Position numbers and translations under genes: made by a program. From the NCBI GenBank assembly GCA_023433405.1, contig JAEZCT010000037.1, forward strand, positions 1 through 60,118: a DNA stretch of 60,118 nt, read 5' to 3'. Positions 1-10,200 of the stretch are shown piece after piece. This DNA is from Bacillota bacterium (lineage in GTDB: Bacteria; Bacillota; Clostridia; Oscillospirales; Ruminococcaceae). How positions within the stretch are numbered: the first letter of the stretch is position 1; every line of letters begins with the position of its first letter. The notes beneath the pieces were generated by a model that saw nothing but the letters and a program-made list of their open reading frames with translations, searched no databases and was not told the origin of the DNA.

Positions 1-35
1 ACAAAGAGTGATAGAATAGATGCTGGGTGATAAAA

Positions 36-395
36 ATGATGACAAATGGATACGAAATAAGCGATGAAGCATGGAATCGAATAAAGCATATGCTACCACC
101 AGAGAGAACAGGTAAGCCGGGCAGACCGTGCAAAACAACAAACCGAGATGTGCTTAACGGTGCGCTGTGGATAGGGCGCACAGGAGCACAGTGGAAAGAG
201 TTGCCACAGAAGTACGGCAAGAAATCAACCGTGCATGAACGCTTCAAAACATGGAAAGACAGCGGTGTTTTAGAAGCAATTTTTGCAGAGCTTGCGAAAG
301 AATGCGATATGCAGGATTTGTCCTTTGATAGTACCTCCTGTAAGGTACATCAACACGCGGCAGGTGCAAAAAGGGGGCGGCAGAGCGAGGATTGA
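36..395 (+). CDS. IS5-family transposase, N-terminal part (orfA)
   Basis: About 119 residues forming the N-terminal DNA-binding domain (DUF4096 type) and the start of the DDE catalytic domain of an IS5/IS427 transposase. The line ISDEAWNRIKHMLPPE and the block ALWIGRTGAQWKELP are typical of the family. The first catalytic aspartate is in LSFDSTSC near the end. ATG codons at 36 and 39 are both possible starts, since a GGGTGAT ribosome site lies just upstream. The frame ends at 393-395, just after the A5G5 run where the ribosome is expected to slip into orfB. Confidence 0.85.
   Translation: MMTNGYEISDEAWNRIKHMLPPERTGKPGRPCKTTNRDVLNGALWIGRTGAQWKELPQKYGKKSTVHERFKTWKDSGVLEAIFAELAKECDMQDLSFDSTSCKVHQHAAGAKRGRQSED
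368..377 (+). other. Probable programmed -1 frameshift site (A5G5)
   Basis: A run of five A and five G lies 16 bases before the orfA stop. Moving back one base here joins HAAGAK of orfA to the frame that continues with KGAARGLTSEQ and the second half of the transposase. IS427-group elements commonly make their transposase by such a shift. Slippage is inferred and not shown. Confidence 0.55.
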
Positions 396-838
396 CCTCT
401 GAGCAAATGAAGAAAAGACAGGACATAGGGTTGTCACGCGGCGGCAAAAACACGAAAATCCATGCTCTTGTAGATGGCCTAGGCTATCCAATTCGTTTAA
501 TTTTTACAAGTGGAGAGGTCCACGACAGTAAAGAAGCTGTGGCGCTTTTAGAGGGCTTTGAGCTTTCCGAAAGTGCGGTCTTGGGCGACAAAGCCTTCGG
601 AACAGTCCAAATATTAACCTATATACGAGAGAATAACGCCACGGTAGTGATTCTCCCAAAAAGCAACGCGGCTGATCCTTGGGATTGCGATTTTTACCAC
701 TATAAAGAAAGACATCTTGTAGAATGCTTTTTTAATAAGCTGAAACATTTTCGCCGTATCGCTACAAGATACGATAAGTTATCCTCTATGTTTCAGGCCT
801 TTGTCTTCCTTGCTTGCATTATGATTTGGTTATTATGA
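371..838 (+). CDS. IS5-family transposase, C-terminal part (orfB)
   Basis: This frame holds the rest of the DDE domain: SRGGKNTKIHALVDGLG, the second aspartate in VLGDKAFG and the catalytic glutamate in HLVECFFNKLKHFRRIATRYDK. It has no convincing start of its own (the first start-like codon is TTG at 392), so it is most likely translated as a fusion with orfA after a -1 shift near 368-377. All three catalytic acids are present across the two frames, so the fused enzyme could be active. Confidence 0.85.
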   Translation, partial: KGAAERGLTSEQMKKRQDIGLSRGGKNTKIHALVDGLGYPIRLIFTSGEVHDSKEAVALLEGFELSESAVLGDKAFGTVQILTYIRENNATVVILPKSNAADPWDCDFYHYKERHLVECFFNKLKHFRRIATRYDKLSSMFQAFVFLACIMIWLL

Positions 839-851
839 CAGATTTTTATAT

Positions 852-1733
852 TTACCGGATAGACTCTAGTTTGTCAATATCAGAAAGAGGTATCCAACGC
901 AGAGGTAGAACCGAGTATTGACCGTAAGTTATAGTTGTAGCATTATCACCATATGGCGGCGATGTAATAATCAAATCCACGCTATTTTCAGGAAATCTTC
1001 TTCTGTCAGGCAATAATGATCGCGTATCGCCATAATATAAACGGCTTGTTTCAGCACCACGTAATCCTTTAAAATCAATGACAGCATTGACATTTGCATT
1101 TAGTTTTTCAATAAAGTTGTCGAAGCAATCATAATCTGATTCAGAAATAACTTCTGCAAGTTTTATATGGAGTTTAAATGTGCTTGTTCTGGCGTTATCG
1201 GCTTGCTTTGCAATTTCGGCAAAAGTAACCCAAAACAAACGCCGGTATTTCAGATCAGGTTCTTGAAGAATACACTCTCTAATCTTACTTAATGCCTCAA
1301 CGACAGCTCGAGTATACCATTTTGTTATTCCATCAAAACTAACGGTTTCAATGGAAGTCGTTTTGGCAACATCTATCCGTTGTAAAAGCTGATTCTTTTT
1401 TTCTATCAATGTTTTTCGTGCATATCTTTGCGTTTTAGATAGCACTGTTAGATAAGAAAGAGGATTAATGTCTATGCCAATAACATTGAGATTTCGAACA
1501 AGCCCTTCTATAAGAATGGTTCCAGAACCCATAAATGGGTCAAGTACATTGCGAATATACGGATCATATTTTAGTACTAAGTCGAATATCTCACCTTGCA
1601 TATTCGGAACCATAACCGCAGGATATTTAATCAAAGAATGAACATGATCGCGCTGGTCATTGCGTCGAAAATCCCAATATGTTTCATCGCATTCTTTTGC
1701 ACGAAGATCTGCAATGAGTTGCTCAATAGCCAT
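852..1733 (-). CDS. DNA methyltransferase, C-terminus cut off by IS insertion
   Basis: About 293 residues of an amino-methyltransferase (N6-adenine or N4-cytosine type). The AdoMet-binding motif I is DPFMGSGT near residue 70 and the catalytic motif IV is TSPPYGD near residue 265. The ATG at 1733 is chosen over one at 1751 because AAAGGAGG lies seven bases before it. In this family the chain normally continues well past motif IV, but here it ends soon after, in PLSDIDKLESIR. The last residues and the stop codon appear to come from the end of the neighbouring IS. It is the last gene of the leftward operon, 38 bases after the helicase gene. The part lost probably includes substrate-binding residues, so the product is likely inactive. 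Substrate sequence is unknown. Confidence 0.8.
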   Translation of the reverse strand: MAIEQLIADLRAKECDETYWDFRRNDQRDHVHSLIKYPAVMVPNMQGEIFDLVLKYDPYIRNVLDPFMGSGTILIEGLVRNLNVIGIDINPLSYLTVLSKTQRYARKTLIEKKNQLLQRIDVAKTTSIETVSFDGITKWYTRAVVEALSKIRECILQEPDLKYRRLFWVTFAEIAKQADNARTSTFKLHIKLAEVISESDYDCFDNFIEKLNANVNAVIDFKGLRGAETSRLYYGDTRSLLPDRRRFPENSVDLIITSPPYGDNATTITYGQYSVLPLRWIPLSDIDKLESIR

Positions 1734-1771
1734 TTTTGCGCCTCCTTTCATAAAAAATATATGTCTTTATT

Positions 1772-4495
1772 CTATTCGGGAAAGCAGTTGCGAATGAACT
1801 CGCAACCGATACTCTTACAATAATCCTTTCCCTTTGCAGGGTCAACACAGCCTACTTTCTTGTAATCCGAATTTCTAATTACCTGATGACAATCCGAAAG
1901 TCTTGCTTTGAAAGCATCTTTATCTGCTTGAGTTATTTGAATGCGAGTTGGATCATTTTTATTGAAATCGTATGATTCAATAAAATCAACCATATCACCT
2001 GTTAAACTTTCAAAGCCGAGAACATACACCATAAGCTGATTTTTTATCTGTTCACGCGATAAGACTTCTGCGCTTGATTTGAAGTCAATGATTGTAATGG
2101 TGTTATTGAGACTATCTCGAACTAAATCAATCCTGCCATCAATAAATAGATATTCGTTTATACTATAATCAATAATCTTTTCGGAAAATAGTATATTCGA
2201 AAAATTGTTCTGATTGTTTACGATATAAGCCTTTAGATGTTGAAACGCTTTTGCTTTCATCGCATCAACGAGTAATGGTGAGCCATAAGGCAAATATAAA
2301 TATCTGCTGACAATCTTCCTTATTATATCGTCGGTAAATGCAGATATCGCCTGATAATTCTTATGCACATAATCCAGCATGTTATGGACAGAACGTCCGT
2401 AACCCATTCGGATATTAAGAGGCGAATGGAATCCAAATACATTAAGCATTTCAAATTTGAACGGACAGTCAAACAAATCTTTTAGTAATGAAAAATTCAG
2501 CGTGATAACTTCATCTGTAGAAAATTTTTTATCCTGAGATTGCGAATATACTGTATCTAAAGACAATGCCTGTAAAGCGTACTGAGAGTTTTTCGCTTCA
2601 ATATAAGGCTGTGCCGGCTTTTTATATGAACCTTTTGTACCAAAAGATTGAGGTGAACGCGTCATGATTAAGAACTTTTCACTTCTGGTTATTCCAACAT
2701 AAAAAAGACGGCGGTTGCTCTCATCATCATTTCTGTAGGCGCTCTCTATTGTTGCATTGTTAAAAATTCCCCAAGCACTGGTGCCTCCCGGATTTTTCAA
2801 CGGGAAAATCGAATTTTGAGTTAGGAATGGCAAAAACACAACAGGAAATTCCAGACCCTTGGATTGATGGTAGGTCATGATGCGTAAGCTGCGAATTGTT
2901 TTGAAGCTCGGTGATAGCCAACCTTCGGGGTAAATAGACGGTGCATCATCTCGAAGAAATGTTTCAAATGCACGAAGTTTATATGTCGGTTCCATATCAA
3001 GATAGATTTTCTCAAAATCGTTTATTATCTCAGTAAATTTACCCCAATTATATAGTACGCGTTCATCTGGAACATTACCAAAAAGTTGCAAATCCGCAAA
3101 AAGGTTTTTCAGATTTTGCTGAATAGTATATTCATAAGAATCTGTTTCATGGAAGAATACAACAAAATCTGTAAGCAGACTTCTGATTTTGGCATCGTCC
3201 AAATGAGTAAAGGGCGTCCACTGTTCAATCAATTTGTCGCTGATTTGAACTGCAGAACGGCTAAATATTTTTTTATCGTAAGTATCAATAATTCTAAAAA
3301 CATCTTGAAACGCCGTACAAATTGCTTGAATTTCTGGAGCCTCAAATAGCTTCTGCGTTCCTTCAACTATAAAATCAATATTGTTATCTTGCAAAGCTTG
3401 AATCAATTCAGGTATTTTCTTAACTGAGCTAACAAGAATAACCATATCGTCATAATTCAAACCATAGGTTTTTCCGTCTTTGGTATATACCGCTCCCATG
3501 AGTTGCTTTATCTTTTGAACTATAAAATTGACTTCTGACTGTCGGTCATCAAAATCATAGGCAATGACATCTCCGGACTCATAAGTTTGCGTGTTATTGC
3601 TTTTCATTTCTTTTGCAAGTCGGATTTGATTGTTTTGGATAACTTGCCGAGCAATGTCAGTAATTCCGCAACTGCTACGAAAGTTCAAATCCAAATCCTC
3701 ACGGCGTACATTTTGATAACGAGTCTGAAAATCTCGTATATAAGTCAAATTGCTTCCGCGCCAGTGGTATATTGTTTGGTCGTCATCACCAACAACGCAC
3801 AACAGAACGCCTTTGCTGTAGAAATAGTTTAGTATCCGCTCTTGAGCATCATTGACATCCTGATATTCGTCAACGATTAGATGCTTTACGGTTGAAATTA
3901 TGTAATCATCGAATAAGCCTTGCTCAAGCAGTGCAAGAGTCTTAACAATAATCGATGTATAGTCGAATTTGCTTTTGGCATCGAGAAGTTTTTCATATTT
4001 TGCAATATGACTTTGTAGTGCGGCATTAAGATTGTTAACACCATATTCACGGGCAATGTCTAAAAAGGTTTTGTATGCAGTTATTGCCTCTTGCAGTTTC
4101 GCGTTTGCCATATTGTCATAAGCGAGATTGTAGGTGCTTCCGTTTTTGGCGTGATATTGTACATCCATAATACCAGAATCTCTACGAAAACGCTTCATAA
4201 ATAAACGAGTTTGTACATCTTCCAACAACTCGTAGTTTTTGAAGTCGTCGCTGTAATTCTGTAAAAGAGAGAAGCAATAACCATGAATAGTGCCAATGTA
4301 CATATCGGCAAGACCCTCAAGGCTGTTATTTGCTTTTTCGTATTCTTTGTAAATCTTCTGCTTCAACGAAGCTGCGGCTTTCTTGGAATATGTAACGGCA
4401 ACAATGTTCTCAGGCTTAATGCCTGGTTGTTTGAGCAGATTCAAAATACGGGCAACCATAGTGGTTGTCTTGCCTGAACCGGCACAAGCCACCAT
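1772..4495 (-). CDS. UvrD/Rep-type helicase fused to PD-(D/E)XK nuclease, N-terminus severed by a stop codon
   Basis: A superfamily 1A helicase of 907 residues as it now reads. Visible motifs are Walker A AGSGKTTT at residues 5-12, Walker B LIVDEYQD near 210, GDDDQTIYHWRGS near 235, NFRSS, TYHQSKGLEFPVVF, and RLFYVGITR. The C-terminal third is a Cas4/AddB-like nuclease domain with RIDLV and IIDFKSS, followed by a cysteine-rich tail (GKDYCKSIGCEFIRNCF) that with DCPFKF could hold an Fe-S cluster. The true start is probably ATG at 4552, with GGAGG seven bases upstream, but TAA at 4496-4498 interrupts the frame between the Q motif and Walker A. The ATG at 4495 has no good ribosome site of its own. 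The position after hsdS suggests a role in defence or DNA processing. Confidence 0.85.
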   Translation of the reverse strand: MVACAGSGKTTTMVARILNLLKQPGIKPENIVAVTYSKKAAASLKQKIYKEYEKANNSLEGLADMYIGTIHGYCFSLLQNYSDDFKNYELLEDVQTRLFMKRFRRDSGIMDVQYHAKNGSTYNLAYDNMANAKLQEAITAYKTFLDIAREYGVNNLNAALQSHIAKYEKLLDAKSKFDYTSIIVKTLALLEQGLFDDYIISTVKHLIVDEYQDVNDAQERILNYFYSKGVLLCVVGDDDQTIYHWRGSNLTYIRDFQTRYQNVRREDLDLNFRSSCGITDIARQVIQNNQIRLAKEMKSNNTQTYESGDVIAYDFDDRQSEVNFIVQKIKQLMGAVYTKDGKTYGLNYDDMVILVSSVKKIPELIQALQDNNIDFIVEGTQKLFEAPEIQAICTAFQDVFRIIDTYDKKIFSRSAVQISDKLIEQWTPFTHLDDAKIRSLLTDFVVFFHETDSYEYTIQQNLKNLFADLQLFGNVPDERVLYNWGKFTEIINDFEKIYLDMEPTYKLRAFETFLRDDAPSIYPEGWLSPSFKTIRSLRIMTYHQSKGLEFPVVFLPFLTQNSIFPLKNPGGTSAWGIFNNATIESAYRNDDESNRRLFYVGITRSEKFLIMTRSPQSFGTKGSYKKPAQPYIEAKNSQYALQALSLDTVYSQSQDKKFSTDEVITLNFSLLKDLFDCPFKFEMLNVFGFHSPLNIRMGYGRSVHNMLDYVHKNYQAISAFTDDIIRKIVSRYLYLPYGSPLLVDAMKAKAFQHLKAYIVNNQNNFSNILFSEKIIDYSINEYLFIDGRIDLVRDSLNNTITIIDFKSSAEVLSREQIKNQLMVYVLGFESLTGDMVDFIESYDFNKNDPTRIQITQADKDAFKARLSDCHQVIRNSDYKKVGCVDPAKGKDYCKSIGCEFIRNCFPE

Positions 4496-4498
4496 TTA

Positions 4499-4552
4499 CA
4501 GGTGTTGGTCAACTATATTTACTGCATTTTGTTGACTTAGTGTTAAGCCCAT
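4499..4552 (-). pseudogene. Severed first 18 codons (Q motif) of the helicase-nuclease gene
   Basis: Reading from ATG at 4552, which has a GGAGG site, gives MGLTLSQQNAVNIVDQHL and then TAA. The frame is the same as in the large downstream ORF. LTLSQQNAV is the adenine-recognising Q motif expected just before Walker A in UvrD-like helicases. One base substitution or a sequencing error at 4496-4498 would explain the break. Confidence 0.75.
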
Positions 4553-4601
4553 GATAATTCCTCCATTACTTTCTGTTTCTGCTATGTTTGCCGTTCCCGT
4601 T

Positions 4602-5789
4602 CTACTGCAGTTCCTCGCGAAACGCCCTTGCCAGTATCGCCTTTTTCATCAGCTCTATTTTTTCTACCACGCCGCCAAGCTCTTTTGCCTTTTGCTCCTG
4701 TTCAAACAGTTTGTCGAGAATACGGACGATTTCCCGCTGTTCGGGGAGGGAGGTTATTGGCACTTTAAGTGCAGATAACTCTTTTTGATTGATTTTTGGA
4801 AGCACTGAGCGGGAACCCGCTGTCGATGCTTGCTCCAAAAATTCTTCTGATAACATATAATACCATAAATAATGTGTATTGCCCTTAGCTTCAATAGGGT
4901 ACATATCAGCACTGCATAAGCCATCGAAATCAACAACCACGAGTTTTGATAAATACGGTCGAATTTTTGAATAAATGATTTGCCCCGGATAAAACCGGTG
5001 TTTACCACTGGTTACACAGTCCTCTGCAATGGTGAAGTATTTTAGCAAAACTCCCGTATGTTTTTCGATGTTGTCTGGCGCAATATGCGGAAAATCGGGA
5101 TATTTTCTGGGATCCACAAGATTGCTTTTAATATCAGCAACTTCATCGAACCTTTTAACCTCCCAACTCTCATCGCCAACCCCATGTTCTCTACGCCAAG
5201 CGGCGGTAAGCTCGCCAGTGAAAGCCTTATGCAAAATGGTGGCACGACGGGTCTCAAATTTATCCAGCGCGGATTGTGCCAGTTCCTTTGCACGGTCAAG
5301 CTTTGAGAATAGGCTTTCAATGTGAGCTATTATACGTTGTTGGGTTGCAAAAGGCGGAAGGGGCAAAAAGCTATCGGTTAAATCGCTCAATCTAATATAT
5401 CTAATTGTCGAACCACGATGACCGCTTGTAATTTCTTGAATGTTTCTTAGTGTGTGATAATAAACATATTTTGCCGATGTTCCAATAAAATTTTGCAAAA
5501 CATAGGTGCGCTGATAGGCATTAAATTTTCCATCATAAAAATTCACATGAAAATCACCGTTACCAGCAATCAGGACGCTATCGCCTTCAAATACATATTT
5601 ATTACATAAATTCGGAAATTCAGCACAGGTATAGAAAAAATACTCCCCATTCTCATCTGCAAAATTCGCATCTTCTTTGCCAGTGACAATTTTGCAAATT
5701 TCACCTAGCCTTACCCATTCCCAACCCTCCGGCAGGGCGTAGGGCTGTTCTTCCGGCGTAACTGGGGCATATGTTTTCACTTTCGCCAT
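4602..5789 (-). CDS. hsdS: Type I restriction-modification specificity subunit HsdS
   Basis: The 395-residue S subunit sets the target site for both HsdM and HsdR. It has the usual two half-repeats. Target-recognition domain 1 starts at LPEGWEWVRLGEICKI and is followed by a conserved helix with LPPFATQQRIIAHIESLFSK. Domain 2 (VADIKSNLVDPRKYPD onwards) is followed by the second helix, LPEQREIVRILDKLFEQEQK. The start is ATG at 5789, which overlaps the hsdM stop as TGATG; GGAGGTGA lies upstream. Full length, no breaks seen. The recognition sequence cannot be predicted from this. Confidence 0.93.
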   Translation of the reverse strand: MAKVKTYAPVTPEEQPYALPEGWEWVRLGEICKIVTGKEDANFADENGEYFFYTCAEFPNLCNKYVFEGDSVLIAGNGDFHVNFYDGKFNAYQRTYVLQNFIGTSAKYVYYHTLRNIQEITSGHRGSTIRYIRLSDLTDSFLPLPPFATQQRIIAHIESLFSKLDRAKELAQSALDKFETRRATILHKAFTGELTAAWRREHGVGDESWEVKRFDEVADIKSNLVDPRKYPDFPHIAPDNIEKHTGVLLKYFTIAEDCVTSGKHRFYPGQIIYSKIRPYLSKLVVVDFDGLCSADMYPIEAKGNTHYLWYYMLSEEFLEQASTAGSRSVLPKINQKELSALKVPITSLPEQREIVRILDKLFEQEQKAKELGGVVEKIELMKKAILARAFREELQ

Positions 5790-7207
5790 CACCTCTCACC
5801 TCCAAGGTGACGCAGCTCCTTCACCACGCTGGCAATTAGGTCCACAGCTTCCTCCAGCTCGGAGATCATTTCCTCACCGCTAATTATCGGGTCGACAAGG
5901 TCGTCGTAATCCAAAACGCTGTCGTCACGAATTAGCCCCAAATCAAGGCTGTCGGCCTTTGCGGCAATTTCTTCGCGGGTATAGCACGAGAAACGCTCGT
6001 TCGAAACGGCGGAGCGGTCTTCAGCGGTGTATGCGGCGATAAAATCGGCAAAATGTGCGTGTGTCAGCGGCGTGGTCTTGCCAAATGACTGCATATTGGT
6101 GCGCAGGTCATAGAACCACACCTCTTTGGTGTTGCCGGTTTCGCCTTTGCAGCGCGTAAAAAATAATACATTGGTTTTTACGCCTTGGGCATAAAAAATA
6201 CCGGTGGGCAAACGCAAAACTGTATGTAAGTTGCATTTGTCCATCAAGTCGGCGCGGATTTTTGCCCCGTCACCATCGGCAAACAGCACATTATCCGGCA
6301 GAACCACGGCGGCTCTCGCTTTTCCGTCGTGTTTCAAGCTGCGGTAAATATGCTGTAAAAAGTTTAATTGCTTATTCGATGTGGGATAAGTCAGGTCGTC
6401 ACGGGTAGCACGCTCGCCGCCTTTCTTGGTACCAAACGGCGGATTGGTTAGTACCACGTCAAACCCGCTCATCTGCTTGCCCTGATTAGAAAGGGTGTCC
6501 GCAAGCAGAATCTGCCCCTCAATATCGTGGAGCATGGCATTCATCAGCGCAAGGCGGTGGGTATCGTGAACCAGCTCACAGCCTGTGAACGCCTTTTTCT
6601 TCTGAAATACTTGCGCATCAACGGGCAAATCGAAAAGCTGGTCGGTGTTTTCTTTTATGTAACGGTCGGCGGCTATCATAAAACCAAAAGTGCCGCAAGC
6701 CGGATCGTTGCAGAGCTCGCCGGGTTGCGGATTTACCAATTGCACCATAACATCAATCAGCACACGGGGCGTAAAATACTGCCCAGCACCGGATTTTTTC
6801 TCGCCAGCGTTTTTCTCCAACAATCCCTCATAAAGGTTGCCAAGTCCCTCTTCCTTTGCGGAATACCAGTCAAGCTCGTGAATGTTATTAATGATTTTCT
6901 CAAGGTTTTTCGGTTCGTCAATATTGGAGCGACTGCTCTGATAAATCTCACGGATACGCCCGGTACAGTTCTCGCCCAAATGCTGTAAAAGCTCATTGTA
7001 GAAGCGTTTGAGCTCCACGCCTGATTTTGAGCGTAACACATCCCAGCGGTATTCAGAGGGAAATTGTCCGTCAGTACCAGTTTCGCGGGTCATCTTTAAA
7101 AACAAAATATAAGTAAGCTCCGTAACATACTGGTGATAAGTTATTCCGTCATCGCGCAGCACATTACACAAGTTCCATAGCTTGGATACAATCTCCTGAT
7201 TGGTCAT
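5789..7207 (-). CDS. hsdM: Type I restriction-modification DNA methyltransferase HsdM
   Basis: A 472-residue N6-adenine methyltransferase subunit. It has the N-terminal helical HsdM domain (about 1-130), the AdoMet motif NDPACGTFGFMIAAD near 183 and the catalytic motif LTNPPFG near 255. The ATG at 7207 overlaps the hsdR stop by four bases (ATGA) and has GGAGG upstream, so translation is probably coupled. It works with HsdS to protect host DNA and with HsdR for restriction. Length and motifs indicate a functional gene. Confidence 0.95.
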   Translation of the reverse strand: MTNQEIVSKLWNLCNVLRDDGITYHQYVTELTYILFLKMTRETGTDGQFPSEYRWDVLRSKSGVELKRFYNELLQHLGENCTGRIREIYQSSRSNIDEPKNLEKIINNIHELDWYSAKEEGLGNLYEGLLEKNAGEKKSGAGQYFTPRVLIDVMVQLVNPQPGELCNDPACGTFGFMIAADRYIKENTDQLFDLPVDAQVFQKKKAFTGCELVHDTHRLALMNAMLHDIEGQILLADTLSNQGKQMSGFDVVLTNPPFGTKKGGERATRDDLTYPTSNKQLNFLQHIYRSLKHDGKARAAVVLPDNVLFADGDGAKIRADLMDKCNLHTVLRLPTGIFYAQGVKTNVLFFTRCKGETGNTKEVWFYDLRTNMQSFGKTTPLTHAHFADFIAAYTAEDRSAVSNERFSCYTREEIAAKADSLDLGLIRDDSVLDYDDLVDPIISGEEMISELEEAVDLIASVVKELRHLGGER

Positions 7208-10200
7208 GCGGTTTTGCCTCCGTCATCGTATAGATATTCGTTTAGTTCCATCATGTACGCATCGAATTTGCCAAGGAATATTTTATCAAGTTTGTTATAA
7301 CCACCGGCGGTTTTGAAGGAACCGGAATCGAAAAGCTCGCGGTCAAGTACGGTTTCGGACAGCAAAGCTTTCTCTATGCGATAGAGCCAGTCAAGCTGCA
7401 TTTTATTGAAGTTGTGGTTACCCCTCAGTTTTTTCACCGCACAGGTAATGCGCTCCTCGTGACTAAGCAGCTCCGCGCTGATTACATACCGCCGGATAAA
7501 GCTGATAATATCGGCGGCAATTTCCGCGCTTGTGATTTCTCTATAGGCTTCATTCAACTGCCGCTCTGTAAAGCCGCCACGGTCAAGCTCTAGCTTCAGT
7601 GATTTAAGACTTTCACGGGTAAGCTCGCGGGGCTTAGTACATACGGCATTCAGTGCGGCAATTTTGTTAATGTTCAGCATAATAAACTGCCGGAATTCGT
7701 CCAGATAATCCTGCGGCGAAACGCCGTCGCCGTAACCTCTGGTATGGCTAATAAGCTCGTCTTCATGGCTGTCAATTATCATCTTACGACTGCCGCAAAC
7801 ACCGCCATACTCAAGGATTTTAAACAGCGGCTTGTTTTGCAGGATGTAGATTTTCGCTTCTTCGGATTTCATATGCTCAATTTTATCAATCATCTGTGTC
7901 GGGTTAATGCCGCCGGAGAGGTCAACAAAGTGTTTTAGGGCATCATCACTGAGGTTCCGCTTTTTGCGCTGAACTCTTGCAATGATTAAATCTATCTGAT
8001 TATTAACCTTTGCTGTGGAGTCAAGTGTCTCAAGCCCCTCCAACAAATCGTCAAAAGTGGCGGATTCATTTTGCACCACGGGTTTCATGGTGCTGACAGG
8101 GTCAAGGGATTCATACACGCCAACTGGGTCATAGATATCGAAATAGCTCTTGTTAATCGCCGGACAAAGACGGGTAGCGCGTCCCAACATCTGTTCAAAC
8201 AGAATACGGGACTTTACGCGGCGCAAGAATATCAGCGTCGTAATCTCCGGCACATCCATACCTGTTGTCAGCAAATCCACCGTAACCGCAATACTGGGAT
8301 ACCGCTCATTTTTATAGCGTTTCACAGCTTCCAGAACCTTTTTCGGGTTCCCGCCCCCAACACTGCCGGTGATTTTCATTACCGCGTCATTTGGAACGCC
8401 AAGCGGTTCATATATTTCTTTGAGAATTTTGACAATTAAATCAGCGTGATTATCGTCCACCGCGTAAATCAAGGTTTTGCCTTCGCCCTCAGGGTTTATA
8501 TCGGCGGCGATTTCATCGAGCACGGCTCGGTTAAAATTCTCTGTGATAACACGTCGGTTAAAGCTCTCTATTTCAAAGGTAAGCTCGTCCTCTAACTCGT
8601 CGCTGTTTTCCACCTCTCCGGTCACAGGATCATATATAACAACCTGCTCACCTTTGGTGTATGTAATCCCCTCTGTGCTGAGTTTCGTGCGAAGCTGGTG
8701 CGGTGGGTTGTGGTCAACCAAAAAACCCTCAATAACAGCACGGCGGTAGCTGTATTCAAACACAGGCTTGCCGAATATTTGGGCTGTGTGCAGGGCGGGC
8801 GTGGCAGTCAGCGCAATTTTCACCGCATCGAAATATTCAATCACCATGCGGTATTTGCTGATAAAGTCGCTCTGGTTGCGGTAAAGCTGTTCATCCTCGC
8901 CCATATCCTTGTCGAGTATATATCCGCGATGTGCTTCGTCAATGACAAGCAAATCATAATCCGTAACGCTGGGCATCGCTTCGCCTTCATTATATAAAAT
9001 TCGTTTCACCATACTTTGCACTGTTGCAACATGTATTTTGGTGTCTTTTTCAATCTCCTTATCTTCAAGCTCCTTGACATTGTAAATCTCATCAAGGGTC
9101 ATCAAGTCTTCCAATTTTACTTCTTTAAAAACATCCTGCGCTTGCTCACCAAGAGCGGTGCGGTCAACAAGAAACAAAACTCGCTTAAATCTGCCGGATT
9201 TTAAGAAGCGGTAAATCATGCCGAGAACCGTTCTGGTTTTGCCGGTGCCAGTCGCCATAGCAAGCAAAGCGGTGCTTTTGCCGTTAATAACAACGCGTTC
9301 AGATGCTTCAATTGCTTCTATTTGATATGGACGCAGGTTTAACCCATCCGGGTCGCGGAGCAAGTCTTTTGAAGTGTTTTCAAGTTCCGTATTTGCGGCG
9401 GCTGTGTCTTTTTCGAGTAATTCAAGCAAGCCCTGCGGACTCATCCAGCCTTGCAAAGCTTTGGGAATATTGCTGTTACTTCGCGCATCACGGAACCAGA
9501 TGCCGGATTTTATTTGAAGCTGCTTGAGGTAGGGTCTTCCATTTGTAGCAAACAGGAACGGAGCTTTGTACTCGCCCCACGTTCCGGCGCAGTAATGATC
9601 GTCCTCTTTGCGGATTCCACGGCTGTAATCGCGGCATTGATAGTCGATAACTGCGGAAATATCTTTGTGGGCGGGTTTCGCTTCAATCACACCCATAAGC
9701 TTAAGACCACAAAACAAAGCGTAATCGGCATTGCCATATTTGCAAACTTTTGAATCGGTGCGCCATTCCGCAATAGCAATATTCCTGCCCTTTTGTGGTC
9801 TGGTACCTTTTGCATAACGCAAATTGACCGAATCGGCTTCCCAACCCACACGGCGCAGCTGCTCGTCAATAAGCATCCGAGTTTCTGCTTCCGACGGACG
9901 CAGTTTACCGGCAGTTAGGTCTGCGCGTGTTTTACGTTCGCTTGGCGTAACATTATCTGCGGGTACAGCAAGTGCTGCAAGTTTAGTGGCAAGCGCCTCA
10001 TTCTCCGCAATAAGGCTTTTGTATTTGGGCTGGTCACTTATGTCCTGCGGCAAAGTGAAGTCTTCCGGTTCATAGTGGTAGTCGCCATATGTTTGCATAA
10101 ACCAAACGGTCAGCGTATGCGCTAAGCGAAGCAGTGTTTTGCAATCTTCATGTGAATCATAATCTTCATGCACAGCGAGATTACGCTTCCTACGCAATTC

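Larger units (their letters stand above)
5..867 (+). mobile_element. IS5-family insertion sequence (IS427-like, two-frame transposase)
   Basis: The element carries two overlapping transposase frames typical of the IS427 group of IS5. The ends are tentative: AGAGT at 5-9 is matched by ACTCT at 863-867 in inverted orientation, and a looser similarity (ATAAAAAT) follows inside both ends. The left end lies so close to the window edge that the target duplication cannot be checked. The right end lies inside the 3' part of a DNA methyltransferase gene on the other strand, so the insertion appears to have truncated that gene. Confidence 0.75.
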
